Shown here: one piece after another, positions 54,822-63,100 of the stretch
Numbering within the stretch: position 1 is the first letter of the stretch
Layout: each line of letters opens with the position of its first letter
DNA from: Bacterioplanoides pacificum
Lineage (GTDB): Bacteria > Pseudomonadota > Gammaproteobacteria > Pseudomonadales > Oceanobacteraceae
DNA: 64,000 bases
Direction: 5' to 3'
Assembly (NCBI RefSeq): GCF_042648445.1
Contig: NZ_JBHRYB010000003.1
Span: 1-64,000, forward strand
Notes under the pieces: model-generated
What the model was told of the DNA's origin: nothing
What the model saw: the letters and a program-made list of their open reading frames with translations, nothing else
Databases searched by the model: none
Position numbers and translations under genes: made by a program

Positions 54822-55326
54822 CACTGGCCACCTGTATCACGCCGTTAACCACCTGGTTCACAGCCAGGGCGATATCGCGGTAGTTTTGTTGTGAACAACT
54901 GGCCATCACGCTGCGTAAAATGGCGTAAGGAATTTCCTGGTCACCCAGTATCGTCACCGAACGTCCGTATTGTTTTTCAAACTCGCTCAGTTCGCCCCGC
55001 TCATCACTTTTCAGCTTCAGCTCTTCCATAATGGCATCCACCGGTTTGCCATCTGCTTCAATCACCTGCTGCAGAGCCATCACCGGTTTGTCATCAATCA
55101 GAATCTGTTCGCTGGTCACGGTAATCAGCAGTTCGTTACTGAAGGAACTTTTTGCCTGGGAATCAGGCAGGGTAATAAATTTCGCGCTTTCAATTTCCTG
55201 GCTGTCACCGCTGTTCATCAACAGAAAGAAAACCAGAATGGTGAAAATATCCATCAGCGACACCAGGTGCAGGCCAATGGTTTTTTTCTTGTCTTCGCGC
55301 TTATAAAACGTGCCGCCGTGCATCAT
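54814..55326 (-). CDS. ExbD/TolR-family protein with the channel Asp
   Basis: A 170-residue protein with a cytoplasmic N-terminus, one membrane helix (HLVSLMDIFTILVFFLLMNS, residues 20-39) and a periplasmic domain. Asp26 in this helix sits where ExbD and TolR have the proton-relay Asp. It overlaps the preceding exbD stop by four bases (ATGATG) and the TonB-like gene by eight. With the partner described next it would form a heteromeric proton channel with the TolQ/ExbB protein. The resemblance is to AglS/AglQ. Confidence 0.87.
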   Translation of the reverse strand: MMHGGTFYKREDKKKTIGLHLVSLMDIFTILVFFLLMNSGDSQEIESAKFITLPDSQAKSSFSNELLITVTSEQILIDDKPVMALQQVIEADGKPVDAIMEELKLKSDERGELSEFEKQYGRSVTILGDQEIPYAILRSVMASCSQQNYRDIALAVNQVVNGVIQVASDE

Positions 55327-55832
55327 GGCTTCACCTGCTTTTTATCCGCGATATCACCCAGAGAAATTTCCGGGAATAATTCGACTTCCGCCAGATCTGC
55401 GGCAACCACCGTCTGATACGATTTAACCGTATCCATGGTATTAATCAGCGTCTGATACTCCAGATTTTTACCCAACAGAATCAGAGCGTCACGCTTTTCG
55501 CTGACTTGCTTTTTCAGCTCGCGTAATACCAGCGACAGCGTGGTAAAGTCATACTGCCCATCCGCCGTCAGGGGAATGTCTTTAATGCGGGTACCCGCCG
55601 GAAAAAACACACCAATGCCATCATCACGCACCACCACTTCCAGCTGCGATTGATCCAGCGAGGTTGCACCACCACCACCGGTCAGTTCCGGCAGATTAAT
55701 TTCCATCACCGTGATTTTGGTGAAGGTCATACTCATCAGCAGTACCGGAACCAGAACAATCATCAGGTTCATAAAGCTGGTGACGTCGATTTCTGCCGCG
55801 TCGGTGTTCAGCCGTTTGATTTTTAAGCTCAT
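55323..55832 (-). CDS. ExbD/TolR-family protein with Asn at the channel Asp position
   Basis: A 169-residue protein from the ATG at 55832 (MSLKIKRLNTDAAEI), four bases after the exbB stop. The membrane helix reads IDVTSFMNLMIVLVPVLLMS. In ordinary ExbD this text is INVTPFIDVMLVLL, so Asn22 replaces the proton-carrying Asp. The periplasmic domain is longer than in classical ExbD. With its Asp-bearing partner it suggests an asymmetric stator pair. The longer start at 55868 is unlikely because it would overlap exbB by 32 bases. Confidence 0.85.
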   Translation of the reverse strand: MSLKIKRLNTDAAEIDVTSFMNLMIVLVPVLLMSMTFTKITVMEINLPELTGGGGATSLDQSQLEVVVRDDGIGVFFPAGTRIKDIPLTADGQYDFTTLSLVLRELKKQVSEKRDALILLGKNLEYQTLINTMDTVKSYQTVVAADLAEVELFPEISLGDIADKKQVKP

Positions 55833-55836
55833 ACGC

Positions 55837-56502
55837 TTAACCCTTTGACTTCGGCATTCCCGCTTCAATGGCGCGATTCAGAGTCATTACGTTAAGGAAT
55901 TTAACGCCTGCCATTTCGATGCTGCCAATAATGGCATTGGTTTTATTGCTTAATACCGCGTGGAAAATCAGCAACGGAATTGCGGCAATCAGACCAAACG
56001 CCGTGGTGTTCATCGCCACCGAAATGGACTCAGACAAAAGCCGTGATTTTTCTGCCGGGTCGGCACTGGCCACAGCAGTAAACGCGGCAATCAGACCAAT
56101 AATGGTACCCAGCAGCCCCAGCAGTGTGGCGACGTTGGCTAATACCGCCAGATAACCGGTACGCTGCTCAAGGCGTGGAACTGATTCCATCATGCCCTCA
56201 CTCATAGCCTGCTCCACATCAGCACGCATACGGGTAACCTGCATCATATCCAGACCACAACCAATCATGCGTGATACCGGTGCCGTATTGTCGCGGGTGA
56301 ACAGTGTCATTTTTTCGTGATCATCGGTGCGCAGCAAAGGCAGAAAGTCATCAAAGGCTTTCAGGTTTCGCTCTTTTTCACGTTTCAGAAAACGCCAGCG
56401 TTCCACTGTGATCGCTAAACCCAGTGCAAACACCAGTGCAATCGGATAGATAAAAAAACCACCCTGTTGAAAGAAGGTGACAATTGCCGAATAAAATTCC
56501 AT
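55837..56502 (-). CDS. MotA/TolQ/ExbB-family proton channel protein
   Basis: A 221-residue inner-membrane protein with a start at 56502 (MEFYSAIVTFFQQGG) and an AGAGG site. One membrane helix lies at residues 13-32. Two more at the C-terminal half carry LANVATLLGLLGTIIGLI and the AMNTTAFGLIAAIPLLI motif typical of TolQ. TolQ-type proteins form pentamers around two ExbD/TolR helices and use proton flow to do mechanical work. It follows the small secreted-protein gene by 25 bases. Confidence 0.92.
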   Translation of the reverse strand: MEFYSAIVTFFQQGGFFIYPIALVFALGLAITVERWRFLKREKERNLKAFDDFLPLLRTDDHEKMTLFTRDNTAPVSRMIGCGLDMMQVTRMRADVEQAMSEGMMESVPRLEQRTGYLAVLANVATLLGLLGTIIGLIAAFTAVASADPAEKSRLLSESISVAMNTTAFGLIAAIPLLIFHAVLSNKTNAIIGSIEMAGVKFLNVMTLNRAIEAGMPKSKG

Positions 56503-56527
56503 AAAAACCTCTGACTGATTACCCGGC

Positions 56528-56812
56528 CTATTGCTGGCCACGGCCTTCCAAATTCATTTCGTTATAAATTCGCATAGATCGCAACATCACTTCACGATCA
56601 ACGCTATCAATGCTTTTTTCATATTTATCTTCCTGCTTCTGATACAGCTTTTCCGCCCCGCCCGGTCCTTTCCAGGGAACAAAATAACTGACCGCAGGCT
56701 GTTCTTTATCACCAACAAAACTACTTTCCAGTTTTATGGGTTCATCTGCGTTGACCGGGCTCACAAAGGCAATGATCAGCGCAGAAAGACAGACTGTTTT
56801 TTTAATAATCAT
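56528..56812 (-). CDS. Small secreted protein of the TolQ/ExbD operon
   Basis: A 94-residue protein from the ATG at 56812 (GGAG five bases upstream; an ATG and a GTG just before give longer options). A signal peptide (MIIKKTVCLSALIIAFVSPVNA) leads to about 72 residues without a known domain, including YFVPWKGPGGAEKLYQKQED and a helical C-terminus. It is not recognised. It lies between the TPR lipoprotein and exbB genes, so it probably acts in the periplasm with them. Confidence 0.7.
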   Translation of the reverse strand: MIIKKTVCLSALIIAFVSPVNADEPIKLESSFVGDKEQPAVSYFVPWKGPGGAEKLYQKQEDKYEKSIDSVDREVMLRSMRIYNEMNLEGRGQQ

Positions 56813-56823
56813 CATCACTCCGC

Positions 56824-57642
56824 TTATTCATTAGCTAATAACACGTCGGCCTGACGCAAAAATTCGCTCGGGTTGGTTTGTTTACCGACCGAGCTTTGCT
56901 GCACGCCGGTACGGCTGGCGATATCTTTCAGCCAGGCATAAACCGCAGGTTCCACTTCCTTCTCCAGAAACAGATACGCTTCCAGATGTTGCTGCGCCGC
57001 CACCTCTTTATTCAGATAAGCGTCATACAGCAAGGCCAGGTTGTAGTGAGCTTCAGGAAAATCCGGCCATAAGGTCAGCGCCCGAGCCAGCGTATTCTGA
57101 GCATGGAAAAACTTACCCTGTAACCGTTGTACCTGAGCCAGCAGCGGATAGGCATTCACATTTTCACTGTTCAGCGCCAGTGCCTTTAATAATTGCTCTT
57201 CGGCCTTTTCGTATTGCTCACGCTGCAGCGATAAACGAGCACGCATTACCCACGGGCCAGACAACGCTTTGTCATTATTAACGATGACATTCAGTTTCTG
57301 CTCGACTGTGGTGTAATCTTCATCCCGCCAGGCTTTCTGTGCTTCGATAAATAATAATACCGAACCTTTATTCACCTGAGACTTATTCGCCAGATAAGGA
57401 TTTTTTATGGCGTCATAGCTCAGCCATTTACCCTGCGCATCTTTTTTCTGCTGCGGTAAATACCCCTCGGTCGCCATCAGTTGTGGCTGACTGCTGTCCG
57501 GCTGTAACACACCGGCTTCCGCCACGGCTGGCGACTCCGGTTTAGTATTGTTACCGGCACAGGCACTCAGCAACACAACACAGCACGCAGCCAGTCCACG
57601 GGTCGCTCCACGGAGCGCTGAATTAACGGATTTCATCGCCAT
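56824..57642 (-). CDS. TPR lipoprotein (about 270 residues)
   Basis: A 272-residue lipoprotein: the signal sequence ends in the lipobox LSAC. A linker is followed by TPR repeats over about residues 105-225 (YEKAEEQLLKALALNSENVN, then FFHAQNTLARALTLWPDFPE). TPR lipoproteins of this size occur in Glt-type gene clusters (GltD/GltE class), bound to the outer membrane from the periplasm. It overlaps the upstream 939-codon gene by 20 bases. Confidence 0.82.
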   Translation of the reverse strand: MAMKSVNSALRGATRGLAACCVVLLSACAGNNTKPESPAVAEAGVLQPDSSQPQLMATEGYLPQQKKDAQGKWLSYDAIKNPYLANKSQVNKGSVLLFIEAQKAWRDEDYTTVEQKLNVIVNNDKALSGPWVMRARLSLQREQYEKAEEQLLKALALNSENVNAYPLLAQVQRLQGKFFHAQNTLARALTLWPDFPEAHYNLALLYDAYLNKEVAAQQHLEAYLFLEKEVEPAVYAWLKDIASRTGVQQSSVGKQTNPSEFLRQADVLLANE

Positions 57643-60442
57643 ATTTCGCTACCTGTTCGGTCTGATCGAAACGCAGCGGAGATAATCGACGCATGGCATC
57701 GAAACTCTGCTGGATCCAGTTGTTGTAATGGCCCTGCCAGGCCAGCTCAACGTTGGCCATATAATAATCGGCGGCCAGCGCAGTAAAGGGTTCAGCCTGT
57801 TGCTGAAGGATTTGTGCAAACAGCGCTTTGTCGGCAGCCGGTAACTCTTTTGGAACCGGCGCTTTAATTAAATCGTCAGAGAAATTTTCGTACAGCCGCG
57901 CCAGCTTCTGATTCGACAGGCTGACAAACTCAAGAATGCCGTAGTCGGCTGCCATGCTGTAACGTGTGGCAGCATCCTGCAGGAAACCATTTTTACGATT
58001 GATGCTTTTTTCAATCGGCAAACGGATGGAGCGACGGTTAAATTCCCAGGCAAAATAATCACCGTATTTAGCATTCGCCCAGGCACCCAACCACTGACTG
58101 CGCTCAGTACGCTGATCACCGGCTGATTTATCACCGGCAATGACCCGCCGCAGCCAGAATAACTGACGGTTGCGGTCTTTGGCTTTTTCATACAGCGATG
58201 CCAGTTTATAACGCGCTTCCATACGATTATCGAACGGCTGCTCATATTTATGGGCATAGTCGCGATAGTAATCGATGGCTTTATTGTCGTTACCGGTTTT
58301 TTCCGCTAAACCCGCAGCGACAAACAAGGCTTCCTGCCGAACACCCGGCTGCGGATCTTTTGCCTGCAGATATTCGTAAGCAGCCAGCGCCTGTGGCCAG
58401 TCTTTCTGACTTTCATAAGCAAAGGCCAGCTTACGCGGGAATTCCGCCGCCAGTTTATGTTTCGGATAGGCCTGCTTCAGCTGGCGTAATTCTGTGATCG
58501 CATCATCCCAGCGTTTTTCTGCCAACAGCATGGACGCCGCATCGTACTGTGCGACAACCCGTAAATCGGTCGCTGGTGCCAGCTTTTTCAGCGATAACAA
58601 TTCGTTGATCGCCTGGGACTGATCCTGCTCCTTCAGCTGTTGAGCGTGCTGATATACCGACGCTGCGATGTTATTACTGATTTCACGGTATTCTTTACTG
58701 CCGGCACGGGCCAGCTTACGTTGCGCCAGATAATTGTTTTTCGCCAGCTGGTATTGCTTCAGGCTGAAACGTGACTGCGCCAGAATGCCAAAGGCGGTTT
58801 TTTTCAGGTCATTATTCAGGCCTTTAACATTTTGCAGCAGGTCGCTGGCGACTTTAATCGCACGCTCATATTGTTTCAGGGTGAACATTGCCTGAGAAGC
58901 ATTTGTCAGTACCGCCGGAGAACGGCTGTCTTTGTGGAATACTTCGGTAAACTGCAGCATGCTGGCCAGAGAATCGGCGCGCCAGCTGTCGATCTGCTGT
59001 TGATCAGCCTGTTGTTGTTCCAGCTGAGCGATATGTTTCTGATAAGACACAATGGCGGCATAACCGGCTTTATTCGCTAACTCGTAGTCGGCATCGCCAT
59101 AAGCCACCTGCTGGTATTCACCAGCGGCCAGACCATACTGGCCATTTTCAAACAGAGCTTCGGCTTTTTTATAGCGGATACGGGCACTTTCAGGCCCGCT
59201 GAATAACGCCAGATAACGCTGATAAAAATCGGCGGCACTGGTGAGTGATTCAGACCCTACCTCGGCCAGATGAGTCTCTTTTGGCTTTTTCTTCAGCTTG
59301 GCCAGCGCCTGCTGTCCTTTACTGTGATAGTGAGTGGCCAGCTCAACGTAATAACCTTTCAGGTCATCACCAATCTGCGCCTGCAACTGTGGAAACTGAC
59401 GGTAATAATCGCTATCCGGACCATACAGGTCGGCGTAGTTTTCTTTTTCCTGCAACACCAGTTTCGGGAATGCGCCTTTAACATACACAGAAATCAATTC
59501 GGTATGGAAACGGCTGGCACGCTCCCGCATCGGGAAACGTTCAATGTATTCACGATACGTAGCGGCACTGTCGGAATAGAGGTTTTTGTTCAGGTAAAAA
59601 CCAGCCAGCTGCTGATACAAACGCCAGACAAACGGTTTATCACGCAGACTATCGACATCACGAATGGCTTCCGCGCCACCAAGATTAACCAGTGCCAGGC
59701 TCATGCTGTGCAGGGTGTCATTCACCAGCGATTGCTCAACATTGTTCAGCTCTGCGGTACTGCCATCGGCACGATACAGGGCATTCAGAACAAAGGAATA
59801 TTCATCCAGTGCTTTATCGAAAGCACCTTGCTTATACAAGGCCCAGCCCAGCATATAGTGAGCATTATTATTCAGACTGCTGCTGTTGTATTGCGCGGTT
59901 TTGCGATACGCACGCTCTGCCTGAGGGTAACGCTCTGCATTAAAGTGCAGATCTCCCATGCGGAAATACACTTCCGGCATGTGCTCGTAATCCGGGTGGT
60001 ATTTTTCCAGCCGGTTCATCATCGCCAGCGCATTATCCGGCTGCCCTTCCAGATCGTAGGCCTTAGCCAGCTGGTACAACACCTCGGCGTTATCCGGACT
60101 GTTTGGATACTTTTCCAGAATATCGCGGTAGCTGGCGATGGCGTTGCGATAATATCCCTGCTCCGGCGGCGAGTTCGGGCTGGCTGAGCGGGAATCCCCT
60201 TCCTGCATGTGCACGCCGGAAATGCGCCGTTCAATCTGTTCTTTAATATAATCGTCGTCGACCAGCCCGAGAATTTCCTGATACTGATCCCGAATCTGCT
60301 GGTGATTCAGCTTATCAATTTCGACTTCTTGTAACTCTTCTGTCTCAACCTGATCCAGACTGCCAATGGTTCCCTGCGACGAACAGGCGATCATGGCAGA
60401 GCTGATGGCAACGGGTAACAGAAGGCGCATTGTTGATTTCAT
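57623..60442 (-). CDS. Large TPR lipoprotein (939 residues)
   Basis: A 939-residue lipoprotein with lipobox IAC near residue 20. Many TPR units follow (NAEVLYQLAKAYDLEGQPDN; AERAYRKTAQYNSSSLNNN; AYEYLQAKDPQPGVRQEALF). At least eight such units were counted by eye. It overlaps the 563-codon gene by four bases and the next by 20. Long TPR proteins form scaffolds; in Glt-like clusters they bridge inner- and outer-membrane parts. The size puts it in the GltD class. Confidence 0.82.
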   Translation of the reverse strand: MKSTMRLLLPVAISSAMIACSSQGTIGSLDQVETEELQEVEIDKLNHQQIRDQYQEILGLVDDDYIKEQIERRISGVHMQEGDSRSASPNSPPEQGYYRNAIASYRDILEKYPNSPDNAEVLYQLAKAYDLEGQPDNALAMMNRLEKYHPDYEHMPEVYFRMGDLHFNAERYPQAERAYRKTAQYNSSSLNNNAHYMLGWALYKQGAFDKALDEYSFVLNALYRADGSTAELNNVEQSLVNDTLHSMSLALVNLGGAEAIRDVDSLRDKPFVWRLYQQLAGFYLNKNLYSDSAATYREYIERFPMRERASRFHTELISVYVKGAFPKLVLQEKENYADLYGPDSDYYRQFPQLQAQIGDDLKGYYVELATHYHSKGQQALAKLKKKPKETHLAEVGSESLTSAADFYQRYLALFSGPESARIRYKKAEALFENGQYGLAAGEYQQVAYGDADYELANKAGYAAIVSYQKHIAQLEQQQADQQQIDSWRADSLASMLQFTEVFHKDSRSPAVLTNASQAMFTLKQYERAIKVASDLLQNVKGLNNDLKKTAFGILAQSRFSLKQYQLAKNNYLAQRKLARAGSKEYREISNNIAASVYQHAQQLKEQDQSQAINELLSLKKLAPATDLRVVAQYDAASMLLAEKRWDDAITELRQLKQAYPKHKLAAEFPRKLAFAYESQKDWPQALAAYEYLQAKDPQPGVRQEALFVAAGLAEKTGNDNKAIDYYRDYAHKYEQPFDNRMEARYKLASLYEKAKDRNRQLFWLRRVIAGDKSAGDQRTERSQWLGAWANAKYGDYFAWEFNRRSIRLPIEKSINRKNGFLQDAATRYSMAADYGILEFVSLSNQKLARLYENFSDDLIKAPVPKELPAADKALFAQILQQQAEPFTALAADYYMANVELAWQGHYNNWIQQSFDAMRRLSPLRFDQTEQVAKYGDEIR

Positions 60443-62130
60443 GGCTTCACCTCTGTTGGTGCAGTAGGTACCTGCTCCAGATTCATTAACGTCCGGTCGT
60501 ACAGACGCGCTTTACCCAGGCGCGCCTGTGCCCAGTAATATTTCATCCGCTCTTCGTGCTTATCCAGCTCGGCATTAACAACTTTGCGCATGACATTTTC
60601 GAGTTTTTTAATCAGGCCATTCACCCTGGCCAGCTTAATATCAATGCGGTTGTGCAATTCAGCCATCCAGGCCAGCTTTTCTTCGGATTCACGATAGGGT
60701 TTTTCGATGCGTTTGATTTTTTTCAGCATTTTTTCCATCTGATCAAAATCATCACGCACTGCTTCCAGCATAGGTTCAAAGCGTTGCTGTTCTTCAACAT
60801 TCAGTGCAACGCTGTGCAGCTCCAGTTCGCTGACCATGATTTCCATCTGGTCTTTGCGCTGCTGATGGCGACTGACAAATTTTGCCAGTGATTCACTGCT
60901 CCAGCCCTGCTGGCGATGACGAATAATCAGCTGATGTTCATTTGCCTGGCGGCGCCAGTAACTGAGGTTATCCTGCAACGCATATAAATCGCGCAGTTCT
61001 TTAATCACAATATGAAACGGGTTGCTCGACATCAGCTCGATCAGGAAGGGGGTCAGCTTGTTATAATCCAGGCTGGGCTCACTGCCATACCAATCGGTTT
61101 CGTCCATCATGGCTTCCAGGTTGCGGACAAATTCCTGCGGGATCCGTTGTCCGGCAATCACCCGGCGCGCTCCGGCAATTGCATCAACCCCCTGAGCAAA
61201 GGCTTTTTCTGCCAGCAGGTATTGTTTCAGTGCGGTACGGTGGGCGCCCTGCTGCTCATACAGGTGTGCCAGTAAAACCTTCGCCTCCTGCACCTCAGCA
61301 ATACTGATCGAGCGCCGGTCGAGTGCTTTTAACGCCGGTATTGCCTGGGGATAACGTTCAAGTTTAATGGCGGTCCAGCCATAACTGAGCAACGCGCGGT
61401 TACTGTACAGACCGGTGGTGCGTACATTCTGTAAATCCTGCCAGGCGGCTAATAAATCACCCTGATTAATATCAACGTGGGCCAGAGCCTGTTTGGCGCG
61501 GTCGGCCAATACCACAAACTCTTCATCGGTATGGCTGTCAGCGTAACGAATCACCCGCTTAAAATTACTTTCGCTATCGCTCAGGTTGCCGGCTGCCAGC
61601 TGCGATGCCGCCAGGTTAAAACGCAGGTAAGGCTCGTAAACACTGCCTTTGGCGATCATATCAATGCTGTTACCTGCGACCTCCAGGTGATCGTTTTTAA
61701 TATTGATCAGGGTTGCCAGGTAGTTGTATTCACGCACGATTTCATCGGGAATTTCGCCGTTAACCTGAGACAGAGTGGCAGCGGCTTTATCCGTTTCACC
61801 TTTCTGGTAATACAGTTTGGCAAGATAAAACCAGGCTTTATTCTGATCCGGTTTGGACACCTGCTGCTCGAGCAGTTCAAGGAAAATGGCTTCCGCCTGT
61901 TGCGGCAAACCATACGATAACGTCATACCACCCTGCAGCAGACGCGCTTCATTTTTCTGGTTCTGAAGCTCGCCGCGGGCTTTAGCCACTTCGTAGCCAA
62001 TCAGCGAGTTAAAATAATTCTGCTGGTAATAATCGAACAGAATCGTACCGAATTTCAGATCGCGTAACCGCTCTGCCGACAACGCCAGTGAAGGTAACAA
62101 CAGACAACAAACAATGATTAAACGCCACAT
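60439..62130 (-). CDS. Secreted TPR protein with C-terminal coiled coil
   Basis: A 563-residue protein with a signal peptide (LLLPSLALSAE). TPR-like repeats over about residues 40-330 (NKAWFYLAKLYYQKGETDKA; SNRALLSYGWTAIKLERYPQ) lead to a C-terminal third rich in Lys/Glu helices, probably coiled coil (IRHRQQGWSSESLAKF; EKMLKKIKRIEKPYRESEEK). It starts four bases after the upstream gene's stop and overlaps the 939-codon gene by four (ATGA). A scaffold in the periplasm is the likely role. Confidence 0.8.
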   Translation of the reverse strand: MWRLIIVCCLLLPSLALSAERLRDLKFGTILFDYYQQNYFNSLIGYEVAKARGELQNQKNEARLLQGGMTLSYGLPQQAEAIFLELLEQQVSKPDQNKAWFYLAKLYYQKGETDKAAATLSQVNGEIPDEIVREYNYLATLINIKNDHLEVAGNSIDMIAKGSVYEPYLRFNLAASQLAAGNLSDSESNFKRVIRYADSHTDEEFVVLADRAKQALAHVDINQGDLLAAWQDLQNVRTTGLYSNRALLSYGWTAIKLERYPQAIPALKALDRRSISIAEVQEAKVLLAHLYEQQGAHRTALKQYLLAEKAFAQGVDAIAGARRVIAGQRIPQEFVRNLEAMMDETDWYGSEPSLDYNKLTPFLIELMSSNPFHIVIKELRDLYALQDNLSYWRRQANEHQLIIRHRQQGWSSESLAKFVSRHQQRKDQMEIMVSELELHSVALNVEEQQRFEPMLEAVRDDFDQMEKMLKKIKRIEKPYRESEEKLAWMAELHNRIDIKLARVNGLIKKLENVMRKVVNAELDKHEERMKYYWAQARLGKARLYDRTLMNLEQVPTAPTEVKP

Positions 62131-62134
62131 ACGA

Positions 62135-62719
62135 TTACCACTGCTTTATAACGAATGTGGGTTCCTGTTTGCTGAAGTCGTCGACAACAGCCAGCTCAAT
62201 ATAATGACTGCCTTTATGTTTGGTGAAGCTCTGTTCGGCGGCACGTTTGTAGGGCCGGCCATTAGGACCGATGCCGGTAAAAAAGGCCGACAGGGTATGC
62301 TCACCCAGATTCAGGTTGGTCAGATAGAGTCGCTGAACGCCACCACGTTTGAGCGCCTGACGCTGCTTATCGCTGTAAATATGGCTGACAACCTGTTTGC
62401 CATCGAGTTTGAGTTTGACGCTTTCGAGCTTAAAAAACTGACCGATATCCAGCGACACAAAAACCGACACCTGAGAGCTGGACGGAAATAACAGTTCTTC
62501 TTCCATCAGCCGCAGGTCTTTGTTCAGACCAACAATTTCTGACTTCAGCCCCTGAATTTCACGCGATAAATCTTTAACCGTATCCAGCGCCTGCTGAGCC
62601 GTCTGTTTACGCTCTTCGCCGGCAAATTCAATTGTTCCGTCTGCTGCTGCCTTATCTGCCGCAGTCAGAGTACAGCCAAATGCCAGCAAACAAACCGACA
62701 ACACCTTGTTCACTCTCAT
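62135..62719 (-). CDS. Secreted coiled-coil and beta-domain protein, first gene of the TolQ/ExbD/TPR operon
   Basis: A 194-residue protein from the ATG at 62719, with a GAGGTGG site (a TTG at 62722 just before is unlikely). The signal peptide ends near TAADKAAA. A short coiled coil (DTVKDLSREIQGLKSEIVGL) follows. A beta-rich domain at residues 80-190 (SQVSVFVSLDIGQFFKLESV; HTLSAFFTGIGPNGRPYK) resembles the accessory proteins often miscalled AraC-type in databases; no DNA-binding motif is present. As the first gene it defines the operon's 5' end. Confidence 0.75.
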   Translation of the reverse strand: MRVNKVLSVCLLAFGCTLTAADKAAADGTIEFAGEERKQTAQQALDTVKDLSREIQGLKSEIVGLNKDLRLMEEELLFPSSSQVSVFVSLDIGQFFKLESVKLKLDGKQVVSHIYSDKQRQALKRGGVQRLYLTNLNLGEHTLSAFFTGIGPNGRPYKRAAEQSFTKHKGSHYIELAVVDDFSKQEPTFVIKQW

Positions 62720-63100
62720 CAAACCACCTCTAACTGTGCGTAATAACCGGACAACCCACTTGCGAAAGTTGCGCGAGACTACTATGAGTTCACCCCGGAC
62801 TTAAAGCGGCAAAAAGCCAGTTTTAGACCAAGTCCACAAAATTTATGGGCCAAAGGTGGAATTCATTTTGACGACATTTACCGGCAGGCAACCGGTCGCG
62901 CCAAAAACGGACAAATAAAGCCAGTCTTTTACCCGGGGTTTGCCGGATATCACTCAGCGATGTGGGCTGACGACATAATTATCTAATCAGTTCACAGAAT
63001 CCCCGCAGCCCTTCTGGTACTTTTGCCGCGTTATTTTTCCGGATACCTGACGGCTTATTCAGGTGTTTTTAATGTCATCCGTGTGGGAAGGTTGCCGTTT
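62720..63100. other. Divergent intergenic region of the TolQ/ExbD/TPR operon and the SH3-barrel gene
   Basis: About 300-380 bases without a supported gene. It should hold both promoters. I see AT-rich stretches (ACATAATTATCTAATC at 62971-62986) that could include a plus-strand -10 box, and a short ACCGG/CCGGT hairpin near 62879-62895. No clear -35/-10 pair, riboswitch or terminator was recognised. Confidence 0.4.

Noticed and set aside
59270..60187. Plus-strand open frame opposite the 939-codon TPR gene
   Set aside because: No recognisable domain; the minus-strand frame has clear TPRs and a lipobox.
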